A DNA stretch of 29,653 nucleotides. Source: Bacteroidota bacterium (lineage in GTDB: Bacteria; Bacteroidota; Bacteroidia; Bacteroidales; UBA12481). Positions 18,801 through 25,716 of this stretch are shown here, in pieces (the stretch's first letter is position 1; each line of letters opens with the position of its first letter). Location: the NCBI GenBank assembly GCA_030592205.1, contig JAUVKA010000002.1, positions 1-29,653 on the forward strand, written 5' to 3'. The notes below the pieces were generated by a model. The model was given only the letters and a program-made list of their open reading frames with translations, ran no database searches and was not told where the DNA came from. The position numbers and the translations under genes were made by a program.

Positions 18801-20347
18801 CCCTTTAGCAATTTCAGAATCAATGACGGGGCATCAGAAGATTCATCCTTATTAACCTCATTGGAGAATTCACCCACACGATAAACATCTCCCCTAATTG
18901 TATATTCAAAAGCAACAGCAAGAACCTCGTCAGCATTCAGCGACTGGCTTAGAGAGATATACCCCAGCTTGGTATTCAGCTCATATTCTGTTGATTGCAG
19001 CTTGCGTGCATTTTCAATTTTCTCGTAATCCTGGCCGGCTGAAAAATTATAAGCATCCAGGGGTGCAAGGGTTCCTGTAACCTGACTGATATCCCGGACA
19101 GCCGAATAGTTATCCAGAATATTACTATACAAATCATTTATATCATTAGAAGGATATTTGCCTGGAGGAATATATTTTACAAATTGATTATTGAAGATAT
19201 TAGTATCCCCCGGCATATTACCTTCCCCAAGGTCGAGGAAGGCTACCAAATTCCTTGAATCATCGAAATTATTAACCTTGTTGGTAACCCATACTTCAAT
19301 TTTGGTGATATTAACACCTGAATTGATAACAGGAAGATTCATGAGGGATTTATCGTAATTATCCCTGAAATATTGTGCAAGGAAGAAGTGCTTATTAGCT
19401 TCGTAATCATCAGCCCGAACTTCTATTTCATTCGTGACTCCCCCTCCTTCTAATTCGATTGTTTGTGTTTGTCCCTCTTGTTGAGAAAAGATACTGGTTA
19501 CCGTTAATCTACCAAACTGCAATTCAGTTTTAATCCCAAACAGACTTTGGCTGCCAGTAATCAGAGAGCCCGAAAGTGGCAAATTCACATTACCTGCTTC
19601 AATCTTCTTTAGGATCTCATCATCCTTACCCGTGTATGCAATTTTCGTTTTGTTCTCAAAATTAAAAGTTGCCTCGGTATTGTAAGTTATTCCGAGTTCC
19701 AGCTTATCTCCAATCTGACCGGAAACATTCATCTGTATTTCGTTATCGAAATCAAAAGTGGTGTTTCTTCTTACCTTTTCAGGGAGGGCTGGATTCTCGG
19801 TATTATTGATCTGAATACCAAAAATTAGTTTGGCAGAACCCTGGGGTTTTATGTTTATTGTATTGGAGCCAAATATCCGGTCAAACGCCTCTCCCCCGAT
19901 ATACAATTTAGGAATTAGTGATGACTGGCTTTCAAAGCTCTCTCCCTTAACCCGGGTAAACCAATAGTTATCAATCGATTTTTTGAAATCATACTCTCTG
20001 TAAGCTTCAAAATCCATGGAATAGGACTCACGATAGTCAAAATCACCAACCTTGCGCTGAATACTGTATTCATTTGCTTGGGGATTATATTCTACCCTCG
20101 ACGAAATATTCTGGGGGAGCTTAAGAAACAAGGGTGATTCGAATCCCCTTTGGCTATATGGCAGCAGCCAGGGATCTTTAAAGGGAAACCTAAGATCGAT
20201 AATAGTATCCTGCGACGCATTCCTTGTGGTCACACCACTGTTAACCTGAGCGTAAGCAGTAGGCATACCAATTGTAAAAATGGCCATTACAAACAGCCAG
20301 ATTATGGTAAGAGGAATAGGAAACAAGGATCGATTCGTACGTTGCAT
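12848..20347 (-). CDS. sprA: SprA, outer-membrane translocon of the type IX secretion system
   Basis: SprA (Sov in Porphyromonas) is the giant outer-membrane beta-barrel through which type IX secretion substrates leave the periplasm; it is also needed for gliding in motile species. This protein has 2499 residues, within the family range (about 2400-2500). An N-terminal signal peptide ends at the AYA site near residue 33. SprA_N-type regions are seen near the start (FPFKDPWLLPYSQRGFESPL, then SAKLIFGIQI) and again around residues 730-830 (NQAQFGLQSKTLVGSHFDY). The rest is rich in alternating aromatic/polar strands and turns, and the final residues form a likely last beta strand. It follows ruvA by 21 bp. 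No other secretion component is encoded here, but a protein with a type IX sorting domain is at the right edge. Confidence 0.96.
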   Translation of the reverse strand: MQRTNRSLFPIPLTIIWLFVMAIFTIGMPTAYAQVNSGVTTRNASQDTIIDLRFPFKDPWLLPYSQRGFESPLFLKLPQNISSRVEYNPQANEYSIQRKVGDFDYRESYSMDFEAYREYDFKKSIDNYWFTRVKGESFESQSSLIPKLYIGGEAFDRIFGSNTINIKPQGSAKLIFGIQINNTENPALPEKVRRNTTFDFDNEIQMNVSGQIGDKLELGITYNTEATFNFENKTKIAYTGKDDEILKKIEAGNVNLPLSGSLITGSQSLFGIKTELQFGRLTVTSIFSQQEGQTQTIELEGGGVTNEIEVRADDYEANKHFFLAQYFRDNYDKSLMNLPVINSGVNITKIEVWVTNKVNNFDDSRNLVAFLDLGEGNMPGDTNIFNNQFVKYIPPGKYPSNDINDLYSNILDNYSAVRDISQVTGTLAPLDAYNFSAGQDYEKIENARKLQSTEYELNTKLGYISLSQSLNADEVLAVAFEYTIRGDVYRVGEFSNEVNKDESSDAPSLILKLLKGTNLAPGLPTWDLMMKNIYSIQSSRISQEEFMVDILYQNDKTGTANNYVPAGAIDGQILLQVLNLDNLNAQLDPQRDGRFDFIDKVTINADKGRIIFPILEPFGSYLREKIEDGNPDFRQDADTYVFQELYDETQSRARQIAEKNKFLISIRYRSSSSSEIRLNAINVPQGSVIVTAGGMKLNENTDFTVDYTSGIVKIINEGLLESGTPIKISLENQAQFGLQSKTLVGSHFDYRFSRDFNVGGTFLHLKERPLTNKVNIGQEPISNTIWGFNTNYKGRAPWLTRAIDFLPFLETKEESSITFTGEFAQLVPGHSKVIQKEGESLIDDFEGSETSISVKPRQQWVLASTPMGQPTMFPEAEFSNDLAYGYNRAKIAWYQIDPLFLRNNSTTPSHLANNPEEQNSHYVREIREQEIFPYKESPNNFPSYIPVLNLAYYPAERGPYNFDVISNGSISAGVDEQGMLRRPESRWAGIMRRLTTNDFESANVEYIEFWMMDPFSEDTINNVLRDDSDPGLYFNLGNVSEDILKDGRKSFENGLPTDQDVALVDTTTWGRVPITQSFVNAFDNQVSSRIYQDVGLDGLNDDDERSFFQPFLDSLQMMINPGSQSYLDALNDPASDNFHYYRGTDFDEQKLGILDRYKSFNGLEGNSSTPEMTDENYPTQSTTLPDVEDINMDNTLSETESYFQYKVSMRKEDFQVGKNYITDAIIGKNDDGQLVTWYQFKVPIYEPEKVVGSIQDFKSIRFMRMFLRGISERMILRFATLELVRGDWRKYNLSMLEGTEVLTTPEYTRGKFEISAVNIEENGNRYPVNYVLPPDVTRITDPTNPHMIQKNEQSIALKVVDLEDGDARAAYKNVGFDFRQYRKLQMFVHAEAIDESQLQDGDLRAFIRIGSDYTQNYYEYEVPLTLTPHISPPVKYDQNNFIDRGIVWPLENNINIVLEVFQEVKQSRNDAMRVAGSIIDLNSVFEGFDGNNRVLVKGNPNLSNIRTIMLGVRNPRSNGGNDLDDGSPKTGVIWMNELRLTDFNEDGGWAANARMTARLADFGTFSLSGGTSNPGFGSIEKKVQERSKEEIFQYDMSTSLQLGKFFPKKAGVNIPMYIGYSERRSNPHYNPLDPDIPLTAALNNADSKTVRDSIIFISQTYNRRKSVNFTNMKVQGQNSRDAKIYSLSNWSISYSFNEVLSRNINTEKNLNRNYTGVLSYIYNSKPRPWEPFRKVTFLSKPAFRIIKDFNLFYEPSMLRFQTNLDRRYNEVRLRNVANPYLKIEPTFNKNFNWNRMYDFKWDLTRTLKLDFTASNIARIDEPDGIMDKNELDYQAKRDSIWQNIVGFGRNTQYHHSIAFQYTVPINKIPLFNWVTLTTNYRTEYDWTAGPITADTIQLGNTIENSRQFTMNGQLNFQSLYGKVGFLKKIEDKYKRKSSGRSKQADAEVVNYTEDELNINKGQKTLVVHDLMTKEVRVQVFDGNDNAVEIEMDVINDRRIRVTSPVDITNGRVEVEGNLIVRENPLLYVVENTARILMGVRNVSMNYNSGNGTFLPGFMPEPQYLGMESSNSALAPGFGFIMGLQDEMFGDRAAESGWITTDSTMNDAFFLNNNESFQFRASVQPLPDLRIDINASRSMSTNLEQFYIYQGSDTFSAENRMLSGNFSMSFMSLSSAFEKRPAESDNTSESWERFKNNRFVISRRLAEQRVKEQVPGSPGYDPNSDTEPGYFNGYGSTSQEVLIPAFLAAYSNTDPNNISLSSFPGVLSMMPNWRINYNGLQKIEFFKKFVKSLNVIHSYRSTYSVGSYSTNLFYNPDEMDGLNYIRDLQLNFLPEREIGGVSISEQFSPLISLDLQMINSFTARIEMKKTRTLTLSFNNNQMMENRSEEYGIVAGYRFQQVPITIKTQGTKKKFQSDLDVRVNLSLRDTRMIMRKMEEDVDKLTSGVKAFVIGFTADYTLSSRFRLRLFFDQNLNKPHVSSSFATTNTKMGFNLQFTLTD

Positions 20348-20368
20348 AAGTATTTCCAGGAGCTATGT

Positions 20369-20956
20369 TTATAATTTTTTAAGAGCCGTTTTCACTAAAC
20401 CTTCTACTCCTAAATCAGGTTCAGAGGCAAGCAGTTTATCCAGCACTTTGATGGATTCACTTTTCCCAAACCCAAGCATAACCAATGCAGATAACGCTTC
20501 TTCCCGGGAGGTATTGTCTGATGCTGAAAAAATCTGTGAGCTTTCTCCCACTTTTCCCAGTTTATCCCGTAGATCTATGATGATCCTTTGAGCCGTTTTA
20601 GCTCCTATGCCCTTGACACTTTTAAGCAGGTTAACATCTTCAGTTATAATAGCCTTTTGTAACTCTATAGGGGGAATGGATGACAACATCATTCGGGCAG
20701 TATTTGCACCAACTCCACTCACCGTGATCAAAAGTCGGAATAGCTCTCTTTCTGCCGGTTCAAAAAAGCCATAAAGATCATGGATGTCTTCTCTTATAAT
20801 CTCCTGGATTAAAAGTTTAACATCAGTCTTATTCCGTATTTGCGAAAAAGTATTTAGAGAAATCTGCACAAAATAGCCTAAGCCTGATTGTTCAATAATG
20901 GCCGCAGCTGGCGTAATTTCCACCAGCTTTCCACTGATATATTCGAATACTGCCAT
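20369..20956 (-). CDS. ruvA: Holliday junction branch migration protein RuvA
   Basis: RuvA binds four-way DNA junctions as a tetramer and loads the RuvB motor for branch migration. From the ATG at 20954-20956 the protein has 195 residues, as expected. The N-terminal OB-fold begins MAVFEYISGKLVEI; two helix-hairpin-helix motifs follow (LITVSGVGANTARMML and LKSVKGIGAKTAQRII); a small RuvB-binding C-terminal domain ends the protein (EALSALVMLGFGKSE). The frame is open 47 codons further upstream, but that stretch lies inside pdxA and does not resemble RuvA. pdxA ends 10 bp upstream and sprA starts 21 bp downstream, an order often seen in Bacteroidota. Confidence 0.97.
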   Translation of the reverse strand: MAVFEYISGKLVEITPAAAIIEQSGLGYFVQISLNTFSQIRNKTDVKLLIQEIIREDIHDLYGFFEPAERELFRLLITVSGVGANTARMMLSSIPPIELQKAIITEDVNLLKSVKGIGAKTAQRIIIDLRDKLGKVGESSQIFSASDNTSREEALSALVMLGFGKSESIKVLDKLLASEPDLGVEGLVKTALKKL

Positions 20957-20966
20957 GGGTGTTGAT

Positions 20967-21992
20967 TTATATAGAATTCCTTTCCAGCTCCCGATTGGCC
21001 TTCCGGATTTTGTAGGTATCACAAGCCAGGTAGATAGCCTGCCGTAATGATTCCGGACTAGCCTTATTTTCACCTGTAATCTCGTAGGCTGTACCATGGG
21101 CAGGCGATGTTCGGATTATTGGCAAACCTGCTGTATAGTTCACCCCTGCATCGAAAGATAAGGCTTTAAAAGGGCCCAGTCCCTGATCATGATACATTGC
21201 AAGCACAGCATCAAAATGCGTATAGGCAGAGCTACCGAACAGTCCATCAGCTGAAAAAGGTCCAAGAGCAAGAATATCTTCCTCACGTGCCAGATTAATG
21301 GAGGGTTCAATAATATCAATCTCTTCTTTTCCTATTAATCCCTTGTCGCCCATATGTGGATTTAGACCCAATACCGCGATTTTAGGTTTTCTGATATTAA
21401 AATCTGTCTTTAGAGTTCTGTTCATAAGACGGAGTTTATTCAGTATTAGCTCTTGGTTCAAGGAACCTGGCACATCAACAAGGGGAATATGACCTGTAAC
21501 TATACCTACTTTAAGATTCGGCCCCACCATAAGCATCAAAGATTCTGGTTCGTCAAATTTTGTTTGCAGGTATTCTGTATGACCAGGAAATTCAAAACCC
21601 TCCTGCTGGATTGTATATTTATTGATTGGGCCGGTTACAAGCACATCAATCTGATGCTCCATTAAATCCTGAACAGATTTCTCCAAAGCCATAAATGCTG
21701 CCTCTCCTGCCATTTTTGATGGCCTGCCAAGTTCTACGCGAATACTATCATCTACACAATTAATAATACTAGCCCGCTTTGGATTGGCTTCTTTGGCTTC
21801 CTGAATATTGCTCAACGAAAAATTATCAATATTCAGGGCTTTTCTATGATAAGCCATAACCTTGGTAGAGCCATAAACAATAGGAGTACAAACCGCCAAA
21901 AGGCGGGCATCAAGAAGGGTTTTGATAATGACTTCATATCCTATCCCGTTAATATCTCCATGCGTTATCCCAACACGTATCAAGTTTTCCAT
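20967..21992 (-). CDS. pdxA: 4-hydroxythreonine-4-phosphate dehydrogenase PdxA
   Basis: PdxA oxidises 4-phosphohydroxy-L-threonine to the aminoketone that PdxJ condenses with deoxyxylulose phosphate to make pyridoxine phosphate. The 341-residue protein is full length. GITHGDINGIGYE opens the fold. The metal-binding histidines are His138 (FPGHTEYL), His213 (NPHMGDKG) and His268 (MYHDQGLGPFK). SPAHGTAYEITG is the usual C-terminal signature. The gene follows the aminopeptidase by 15 bp and precedes ruvA by 10 bp, so all are probably on one transcript. Its presence points to the DXP-dependent vitamin B6 route, consistent with Dxr-type DXP metabolism encoded near the right end. Confidence 0.96.
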   Translation of the reverse strand: MENLIRVGITHGDINGIGYEVIIKTLLDARLLAVCTPIVYGSTKVMAYHRKALNIDNFSLSNIQEAKEANPKRASIINCVDDSIRVELGRPSKMAGEAAFMALEKSVQDLMEHQIDVLVTGPINKYTIQQEGFEFPGHTEYLQTKFDEPESLMLMVGPNLKVGIVTGHIPLVDVPGSLNQELILNKLRLMNRTLKTDFNIRKPKIAVLGLNPHMGDKGLIGKEEIDIIEPSINLAREEDILALGPFSADGLFGSSAYTHFDAVLAMYHDQGLGPFKALSFDAGVNYTAGLPIIRTSPAHGTAYEITGENKASPESLRQAIYLACDTYKIRKANRELERNSI

Positions 21993-22007
21993 GCTTCTTA
22001 AAGTAAT

Positions 22008-23444
22008 TTATTTTGATAAATAATTCCTCCGAATGAACTCAAGCAACAACCTTACCCCTGTTCCAGTACCTCCGGCAGTTCTATAACCATCTCCTGTTTG
22101 TATATACGCCGGCCCAGCAATATCCAGATGAATCCATGGATAAGATGTAAATCTTTCCAGGAACTTACCGGCAGTTATTGCCCCGGCTTCACGACCACCA
22201 ATATTTTTTAGATCTGCTATTTCCGACTCCATCATTTTCCCATATTCTTCCCATAATGGGAGTTGAACAACTCGTTCATAAGAGGAATCACCAGCATCTA
22301 TTAGTGTATTAAATATTTGCGGGCTTGCATTACCCATAGCAACTGTACCAATAGTGCCAACAGCCACAGCAGCAGATCCTGTAAGAGTGGCCAGATCAAT
22401 AACCAGATCCGGATCATATTTCCCGGCATAACTCAAAGCATCAGCCAGGATCATTCGACCTTCTGCATCCGTATTCAGTACCTCAACGAACAGTCCATTA
22501 TGCATTTTAATTATGTCGCCAGGCACATAGGCATTTCCGTCAGGACGGTTGTCAGTAGCAGGGATCAACCCAATTACCCGAACAGGCCAGTTTAAACATG
22601 ATAGTGCGTATATCACTCCAAGCACTGCGGCTGCTCCTGACATATCGGACTTCATATAGTCCATACTATTGGGGGTTGGCTTAAGACTCAGTCCTCCAGT
22701 ATCATACATGACACCCTTACCAACCAGGACGAGTGTTTTCTCATTAACTGCTTTTTCAGGATCATGGCTTAAAATACAGAATCTGGGTGGATCAATACTC
22801 CCCTTATTAACTGCCAACAGACCTCCCATCTTAAGGGATTCTATTTTCTGTTTATCAAAAACCTCCACTTGAAAGCCCGTTTTTTCTCCCAGCGCTTTAA
22901 TTTCCTCTGCAAAGAAAGGAGCGGTAAGGGTGGAAAGCGGCTCATTAACCAGATCCCGTGTAAAATATATGGCCTGAACAATTATTTTCAATTCCGAAAT
23001 AAGCTTTTCTGAAGAGCTAACGATCCCAAGCTTCACCAGGCTATTTTGTTTTTTTGAGGGATCTGCAAAATATTTCAGGAATTGATAATTCCTAAGAGCT
23101 ATCCCCTCCCCTACAGCTATGAGTCTCGAGGCATTCCCCGTCCTGTCGTCCAAGAGGATTTCGGATATTTTATTCTTGCTTGCCCATTGCTGAATTTCTG
23201 CTCCATCCAGCCTGAATGACTCCTGCAAGGCTGCATCTTTTTTTTCCGTATCAGGAAATACAAACACCTTCCAAAAAGTCAGCCTGTTAATGAAAATAAG
23301 CCTTAGCTTTTTTTCCCGTGACTTATCCAAATAAGCTTTCTCTTCCAGGGTCAAACCAAAATCCAAGTGGTCTAATCCATTTTCAACCAAAAAGATACAT
23401 GTGGATTCAGTTTCACATTGCTTCAGCCTATAAATGTCCATCAT
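22008..23444 (-). CDS. M17 family leucyl aminopeptidase
   Basis: M17 enzymes are cytosolic two-metal aminopeptidases, usually hexamers, that release N-terminal residues from peptides. The 478-residue protein has a divergent N-terminal domain (about 1-160) and a well-conserved catalytic domain. Metal and catalytic residues can be placed by motif: Lys243 and Asp248 (VGKGVMYDTGG), Asp267 (MKSDMSGAA), and Asp326, Glu328 and Arg330 (NTDAEGR). PATDNRPDGNAYVPGD and GDGYRTAGGTGTG are also typical. Two ATG codons are adjacent; I used the first. PepA-type is the closest name, but the weak N-terminus leaves the subfamily and any DNA-binding role open. It is the first gene of the minus-strand run leading to gcvH and diverges from mqnC. 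Confidence 0.93.
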   Translation of the reverse strand: MMDIYRLKQCETESTCIFLVENGLDHLDFGLTLEEKAYLDKSREKKLRLIFINRLTFWKVFVFPDTEKKDAALQESFRLDGAEIQQWASKNKISEILLDDRTGNASRLIAVGEGIALRNYQFLKYFADPSKKQNSLVKLGIVSSSEKLISELKIIVQAIYFTRDLVNEPLSTLTAPFFAEEIKALGEKTGFQVEVFDKQKIESLKMGGLLAVNKGSIDPPRFCILSHDPEKAVNEKTLVLVGKGVMYDTGGLSLKPTPNSMDYMKSDMSGAAAVLGVIYALSCLNWPVRVIGLIPATDNRPDGNAYVPGDIIKMHNGLFVEVLNTDAEGRMILADALSYAGKYDPDLVIDLATLTGSAAVAVGTIGTVAMGNASPQIFNTLIDAGDSSYERVVQLPLWEEYGKMMESEIADLKNIGGREAGAITAGKFLERFTSYPWIHLDIAGPAYIQTGDGYRTAGGTGTGVRLLLEFIRRNYLSK

Positions 23445-23546
23445 TATAATTTTTGGATTTAGCCTGTAAAAATAATAAAATCTGCCCTAATACTGTGGGT
23501 AGCAGTTTGAAATCGGCTAACTTCGCAGGATTTATTTAGTACAGGC

Positions 23547-24638
23547 ATGAAGCATATTAAAGAACTATTGGAAAAAGCAATTGGGGGAGAGTTCCTTGAT
23601 ATCAATGAAGGTAGGGATATCTATCTTAATACCCCTGATGCCTTACTTTTCCATTCGGCACACTTGTTAAGGAACAGGCTCCATCCCAGCCGGGAGGTAG
23701 GCTGGATAATTGACCGAAATGTTAATATCACCAATATTTGTTTTTCATTCTGTTCCTTCTGCAACTTTTGCCGCAAACCTGGTGATGAAGATGCCTACAT
23801 CACTTCCATCGATGAATACAGAACAAAGATCCGGGAATTATACACTCTGGGAGGCAAGCAACTACTCCTCCAGGGAGGAATGCATCCCAAACTTGGCCTG
23901 GATTTTTACACAAAGCTTTTCGCACAATTAAAACAGGAATTTCCAGACCTCCGGCTTCATGCTTTAGGGCCGCCCGAAATTGTACACTTATCGGTAATGG
24001 AGAAAATCAGTTTTACTGAGGTACTGATTGCACTAAGGGAATCGGGAATGGATTCTCTTCCAGGCGCGGGAGCAGAGATACTTGTTGAGAGTATCAGAAA
24101 TGAGATATCACCTGCAAAATGTTCAGCAGAAGATTGGTTAGAAGTTATGCGGGCCGCACACTTACTGAACTTCCCTACCTCAGCAACAATGATGTATGGC
24201 CATGTTGAAAGTTTGTCCGACCGTATTGAGCACTTGATCCGTATTCGAGAGGTCCAGGATCAAAAACCTGAAGGCCATTTTGGTTTTCTGAATTTTATTC
24301 CCTGGCCATTTATGGATGAAGGAACAATTTTGAAGGATCGGGATGGGGTAAAAGCTTCTGCTGATAACAGGTCATATCTAAGATTAATTGCTATTTCCCG
24401 CCTTATGCTGCCTAATATTGAGCACATTCAGGCCTCCTGGTTAACCGTTGGGAAAGAAACAGGACAAATTTGCCTGCATTCCGGTGCCAATGATTTTGGC
24501 TCGATCATGATCGAAGAAAATGTTGTATCAGCTGCCGGAGCAAAAACTTCCATGGATACCGAAGGGATCCAACAGGCTATTCGTGAAGCTGGATTTGAGC
24601 CTTATCAGAGAAACCAAATATTTGAAAGAATCTCTTAA
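23547..24638 (+). CDS. mqnC: Cyclic dehypoxanthinyl futalosine synthase MqnC (radical SAM)
   Basis: MqnC uses S-adenosylmethionine radical chemistry to cyclise dehypoxanthine futalosine in the futalosine route to menaquinone. The 363-residue protein has the radical SAM Cx3Cx2C motif at Cys65, Cys69 and Cys72, plus a nearby Cys75. LLLQGGMHP, LHALGPPEI, DSLPGAGAEIL, TSATMMYGHVES, FIPWPFMDEGT and GANDFGSIMIEENV fit MqnC better than the related MqnE. It stands alone on the plus strand, its stop overlapping that of the DUF4837 gene. The other mqn genes are not in the window, so the pathway as a whole is inferred. Confidence 0.93.
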   Translation: MKHIKELLEKAIGGEFLDINEGRDIYLNTPDALLFHSAHLLRNRLHPSREVGWIIDRNVNITNICFSFCSFCNFCRKPGDEDAYITSIDEYRTKIRELYTLGGKQLLLQGGMHPKLGLDFYTKLFAQLKQEFPDLRLHALGPPEIVHLSVMEKISFTEVLIALRESGMDSLPGAGAEILVESIRNEISPAKCSAEDWLEVMRAAHLLNFPTSATMMYGHVESLSDRIEHLIRIREVQDQKPEGHFGFLNFIPWPFMDEGTILKDRDGVKASADNRSYLRLIAISRLMLPNIEHIQASWLTVGKETGQICLHSGANDFGSIMIEENVVSAAGAKTSMDTEGIQQAIREAGFEPYQRNQIFERIS

Positions 24639-25642
24639 TCCGGAAACTCAATTGTCCTGAGCAGACTTTCTACCTCTCGAATATGGTTTCGTTTTTTGTA
24701 TTTTGGAGCATACACAAAACCAAAAAAGGTAACCAGTCGGTTTCGTTTTTCGTCCACCATAGTCCATGAAACAAATGGACCTCCCATAAAACCATTCTCC
24801 ATTTCCCATAAGCCCTTTATTTCTCTGGTAAAATTCCCCTTATGTGTAAAGGTTTTACTGTAAAGTGGAGACAGGAACTCAATTGCCATGTAAGATCCCT
24901 CAATTTCACCGGGTACTCTTGGTTTAAGCATTTGATCATGCTTGATTATTAAGCTTTCATATTTGACCTGATCCTCATCTTCATAAGGATAGTCCCAGAT
25001 AAGCACCGACTGGATAATTTCCGGGGGATCATGTTGGATCCAAACAAAATTTCCTGAATCCACCCGAGCCTCATAGCCTTTGGGAAAATAGGAAATAATT
25101 TCATGATTAGCCAAAAGACTGCGATGCAACTCAGAGTTAGAGTATTTTTGGTTTAAGTATACCTGCCTGTCAATCTCAGCCTCTCTGATTGCTTCAACAA
25201 TAAAATCCTCCTTATTGTCGATCAATTCAATAAATGCCTCTTTTGTAGGGGCTTCCATCCGTATCAGTAATTGTTGCGAAGCCCAGTAATTTTCATCAAC
25301 CTTGATAACTGCCTGTGATAATTCAGGATTTATCTTTGCAATAATGATATTCCTATGGGATTTAAATATATTACTAAATGCACTTGGGGGTATCTGAACC
25401 AAATCAAAAATTGGCTCTGCCCCTTCCATCCCTGTTTGAGGTAAGGCAATTTCCTCTTTAGTAAGAACATTAGCTAAACTGTCGCCAACATGACCTGCAT
25501 ACAGCTCATCCGGGATGACCAGAACCACCTCACCGGCTCTTCCGGTGATTGGAGGCAGCAGGTTAGTATTGTCACTTTTGCAGGAAAATGTCCCGCCCAC
25601 GATCAGCAATACAAGAAAAAATCTCATAGTTTTCTTTAACAT
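24635..25642 (-). CDS. DUF4837 family lipoprotein
   Basis: The function of this family is not known. The 335-residue protein begins with a positively charged, hydrophobic signal (MLKKTMRFFLVLLIVGG) and a cysteine at residue 21 (TFSC), so it is probably a lipoprotein; the lipobox is loose at the -2 position. The body matches DUF4837, with TGRAGEVVLVIPDELYAG near the start, a central LPQTGMEGAEPIFDLVQIP, and a C-terminal GGPFVSWTMVDEKRNRL. The stretch GFVYAPKYKKRNHIREVESLLRT closes it. It lies 74 bp after rseP and ends against mqnC. The constant neighbourhood of dxr and rseP in Bacteroidota hints at an envelope role, but nothing in the sequence names one. Confidence 0.85.
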   Translation of the reverse strand: MLKKTMRFFLVLLIVGGTFSCKSDNTNLLPPITGRAGEVVLVIPDELYAGHVGDSLANVLTKEEIALPQTGMEGAEPIFDLVQIPPSAFSNIFKSHRNIIIAKINPELSQAVIKVDENYWASQQLLIRMEAPTKEAFIELIDNKEDFIVEAIREAEIDRQVYLNQKYSNSELHRSLLANHEIISYFPKGYEARVDSGNFVWIQHDPPEIIQSVLIWDYPYEDEDQVKYESLIIKHDQMLKPRVPGEIEGSYMAIEFLSPLYSKTFTHKGNFTREIKGLWEMENGFMGGPFVSWTMVDEKRNRLVTFFGFVYAPKYKKRNHIREVESLLRTIEFPD

Positions 25643-25716
25643 AGCAAGTAGATTTTCTGATTATACAAATGAGGGGACGTCATTAAAAATACGAAAAGAA
25701 CTTAATATTATTATAT

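Noticed and set aside
20957..21097. Longer ruvA N-terminus reaching back into pdxA
   Set aside because: The added residues lie within the conserved end of pdxA in another frame; RuvA proteins begin at the MAVFEYISGK position.
23518..23525. TAACTTCG as a -7 element for mqnC
   Set aside because: It has one mismatch to TAnnTTTG and no -33 box at proper spacing, so it is too weak to list.
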